A stretch of DNA of 5,847 nucleotides from a bacterium (lineage in GTDB: Bacteria > Cyanobacteriota > Vampirovibrionia > Gastranaerophilales > Gastranaerophilaceae): positions 1-5,847 of the forward strand of contig JAGOIO010000091.1 in the NCBI GenBank assembly GCA_017995595.1, given 5' to 3'. Shown one piece after another: positions 5,379 to 5,847 of the stretch; the first letter of the stretch is position 1; every line of letters starts with the position of its first letter. The translations under genes and the position numbers were made by a program. The notes beneath the pieces were generated by a model. The model did no database searches. It was not told the DNA's origin and was given only the letters and a program-made list of their open reading frames with translations.

Positions 5379-5847
5379 TTAGACCGCAAATCTAAAGTGA
5401 ACAAGGTCTCCGTCTTCTACAACGTAGTCTTTACCTTCCATTCTTGTTACACCTTTATCCCTGCATGCAGTATAAGAACCACATTCAATAAAATCTTTAT
5501 ATGCGGTGATTTCAGCTTTGATAAACCCTTTTTCAAAATCTGTATGAATAACTCCTGCTGCTTGAGGAGCTTTTGCTCCTGCAGGAATTGTCCAAGCTCG
5601 GACTTCTTTTTCTCCAGCAGTAATAAAAGTTCTAAGGTTAAGTAATTGATAAACAGCTTTTATCATTTTATCAATACCTGAATCTTCAACTCCAAGTTCT
5701 TGTAAATATTCTTTGGCTTCTTCTTGTGAAAGTTCTGCCAATTCTTCTTCTATTTTTGCTGAAATGATTACTGTTTTTGCTCCGTGTTTTTGTGCATATT
5801 CATCAACTTTTTTCGTATAATCATTTCCGTCTTTCAAATCAAACTCT
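5379..5847 (-). CDS. ychF: Ribosome-binding ATPase YchF (OLA1 type), C-terminal part
   Basis: YchF is a universally conserved cytoplasmic P-loop ATPase of the Obg/TRAFAC class that binds ribosomes; its biological task is linked to translation and stress but not fully settled. Only the last 155 codons are visible; the gene runs off the right edge, so the Walker motifs are outside. The visible part begins in the end of the G domain (VIISAKIEEELAEL, the SAK-like G5 segment) and continues into QELGVEDSGIDKMI, LLNLRTFITAG and the C-terminal TGS domain: KEVRAWTIPAGAKAPQAAG, IHTDFEKGFIKAE, EGKDYVVEDGDLVHFRF. The match to the family is very close and the natural C-terminus (stop TAA at 5379-5381) is present. 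The TTG at 5837 is a leucine codon within the gene, not a start. Confidence 0.96.
   Translation of the reverse strand, partial: EFDLKDGNDYTKKVDEYAQKHGAKTVIISAKIEEELAELSQEEAKEYLQELGVEDSGIDKMIKAVYQLLNLRTFITAGEKEVRAWTIPAGAKAPQAAGVIHTDFEKGFIKAEITAYKDFIECGSYTACRDKGVTRMEGKDYVVEDGDLVHFRFAV

Noticed and set aside
5835..5837. TTG as a possible start of a short YchF-like protein
   Set aside because: The frame continues through the window edge with residues that fit YchF, so this is an internal leucine codon of a gene cut by the window.

Overview
The window is a compact, AT-rich (roughly 30% GC by eye) stretch of bacterial chromosome using the standard code. It holds seven complete protein genes and one gene cut by the right edge, in four blocks of alternating strand: tsaE-tsaB (+), two WYL-type regulators (-), spmA-spmB (+), and ychF followed by a putative membrane zinc metallopeptidase (-). 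I see no tRNA, rRNA, CRISPR array, insertion sequence or phage gene.

The most likely source is an uncultured gut bacterium of the Gastranaerophilales/Vampirovibrionia ('Melainabacteria') type. This is inference. It rests on the low GC, the mix of housekeeping genes, and the short N-terminal 'ISFG' tag on the metallopeptidase, which I associate with secreted or envelope proteins of that group. A low-GC Firmicute is the main alternative, because spmA/spmB are best known from spore formers.

Left part (1-1247): about 110 bp of AT-rich leader, then tsaE and tsaB, overlapping by 4 nt. Both products belong to the machinery that makes the t6A modification of ANN-decoding tRNAs. The tsaE start has no Shine-Dalgarno but has an extended -10 placed so that transcription would begin at the ATG itself.

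Middle part (1250-4371): two WYL-domain transcription factors, translationally coupled by an 8-nt overlap, are divergent from spmA-spmB, a coupled pair of nucleoside-recognition ('gate') domain membrane proteins. The 122-bp divergent region carries a perfect 15-bp palindrome that coincides with the predicted spmA -35 box. This makes a simple local circuit plausible, with the WYL pair controlling spmAB and perhaps themselves.

Right part (4368-5847): a HELGH metallopeptidase of unknown substrate lies downstream of ychF on the minus strand. An imperfect dyad in the gap overlaps the peptidase ribosome binding site. The two tail-to-tail junctions, tsaB against the second WYL gene and spmB against the peptidase, have 2 nt of space and a 4-nt overlap respectively, so there is no room for conventional terminators between them.
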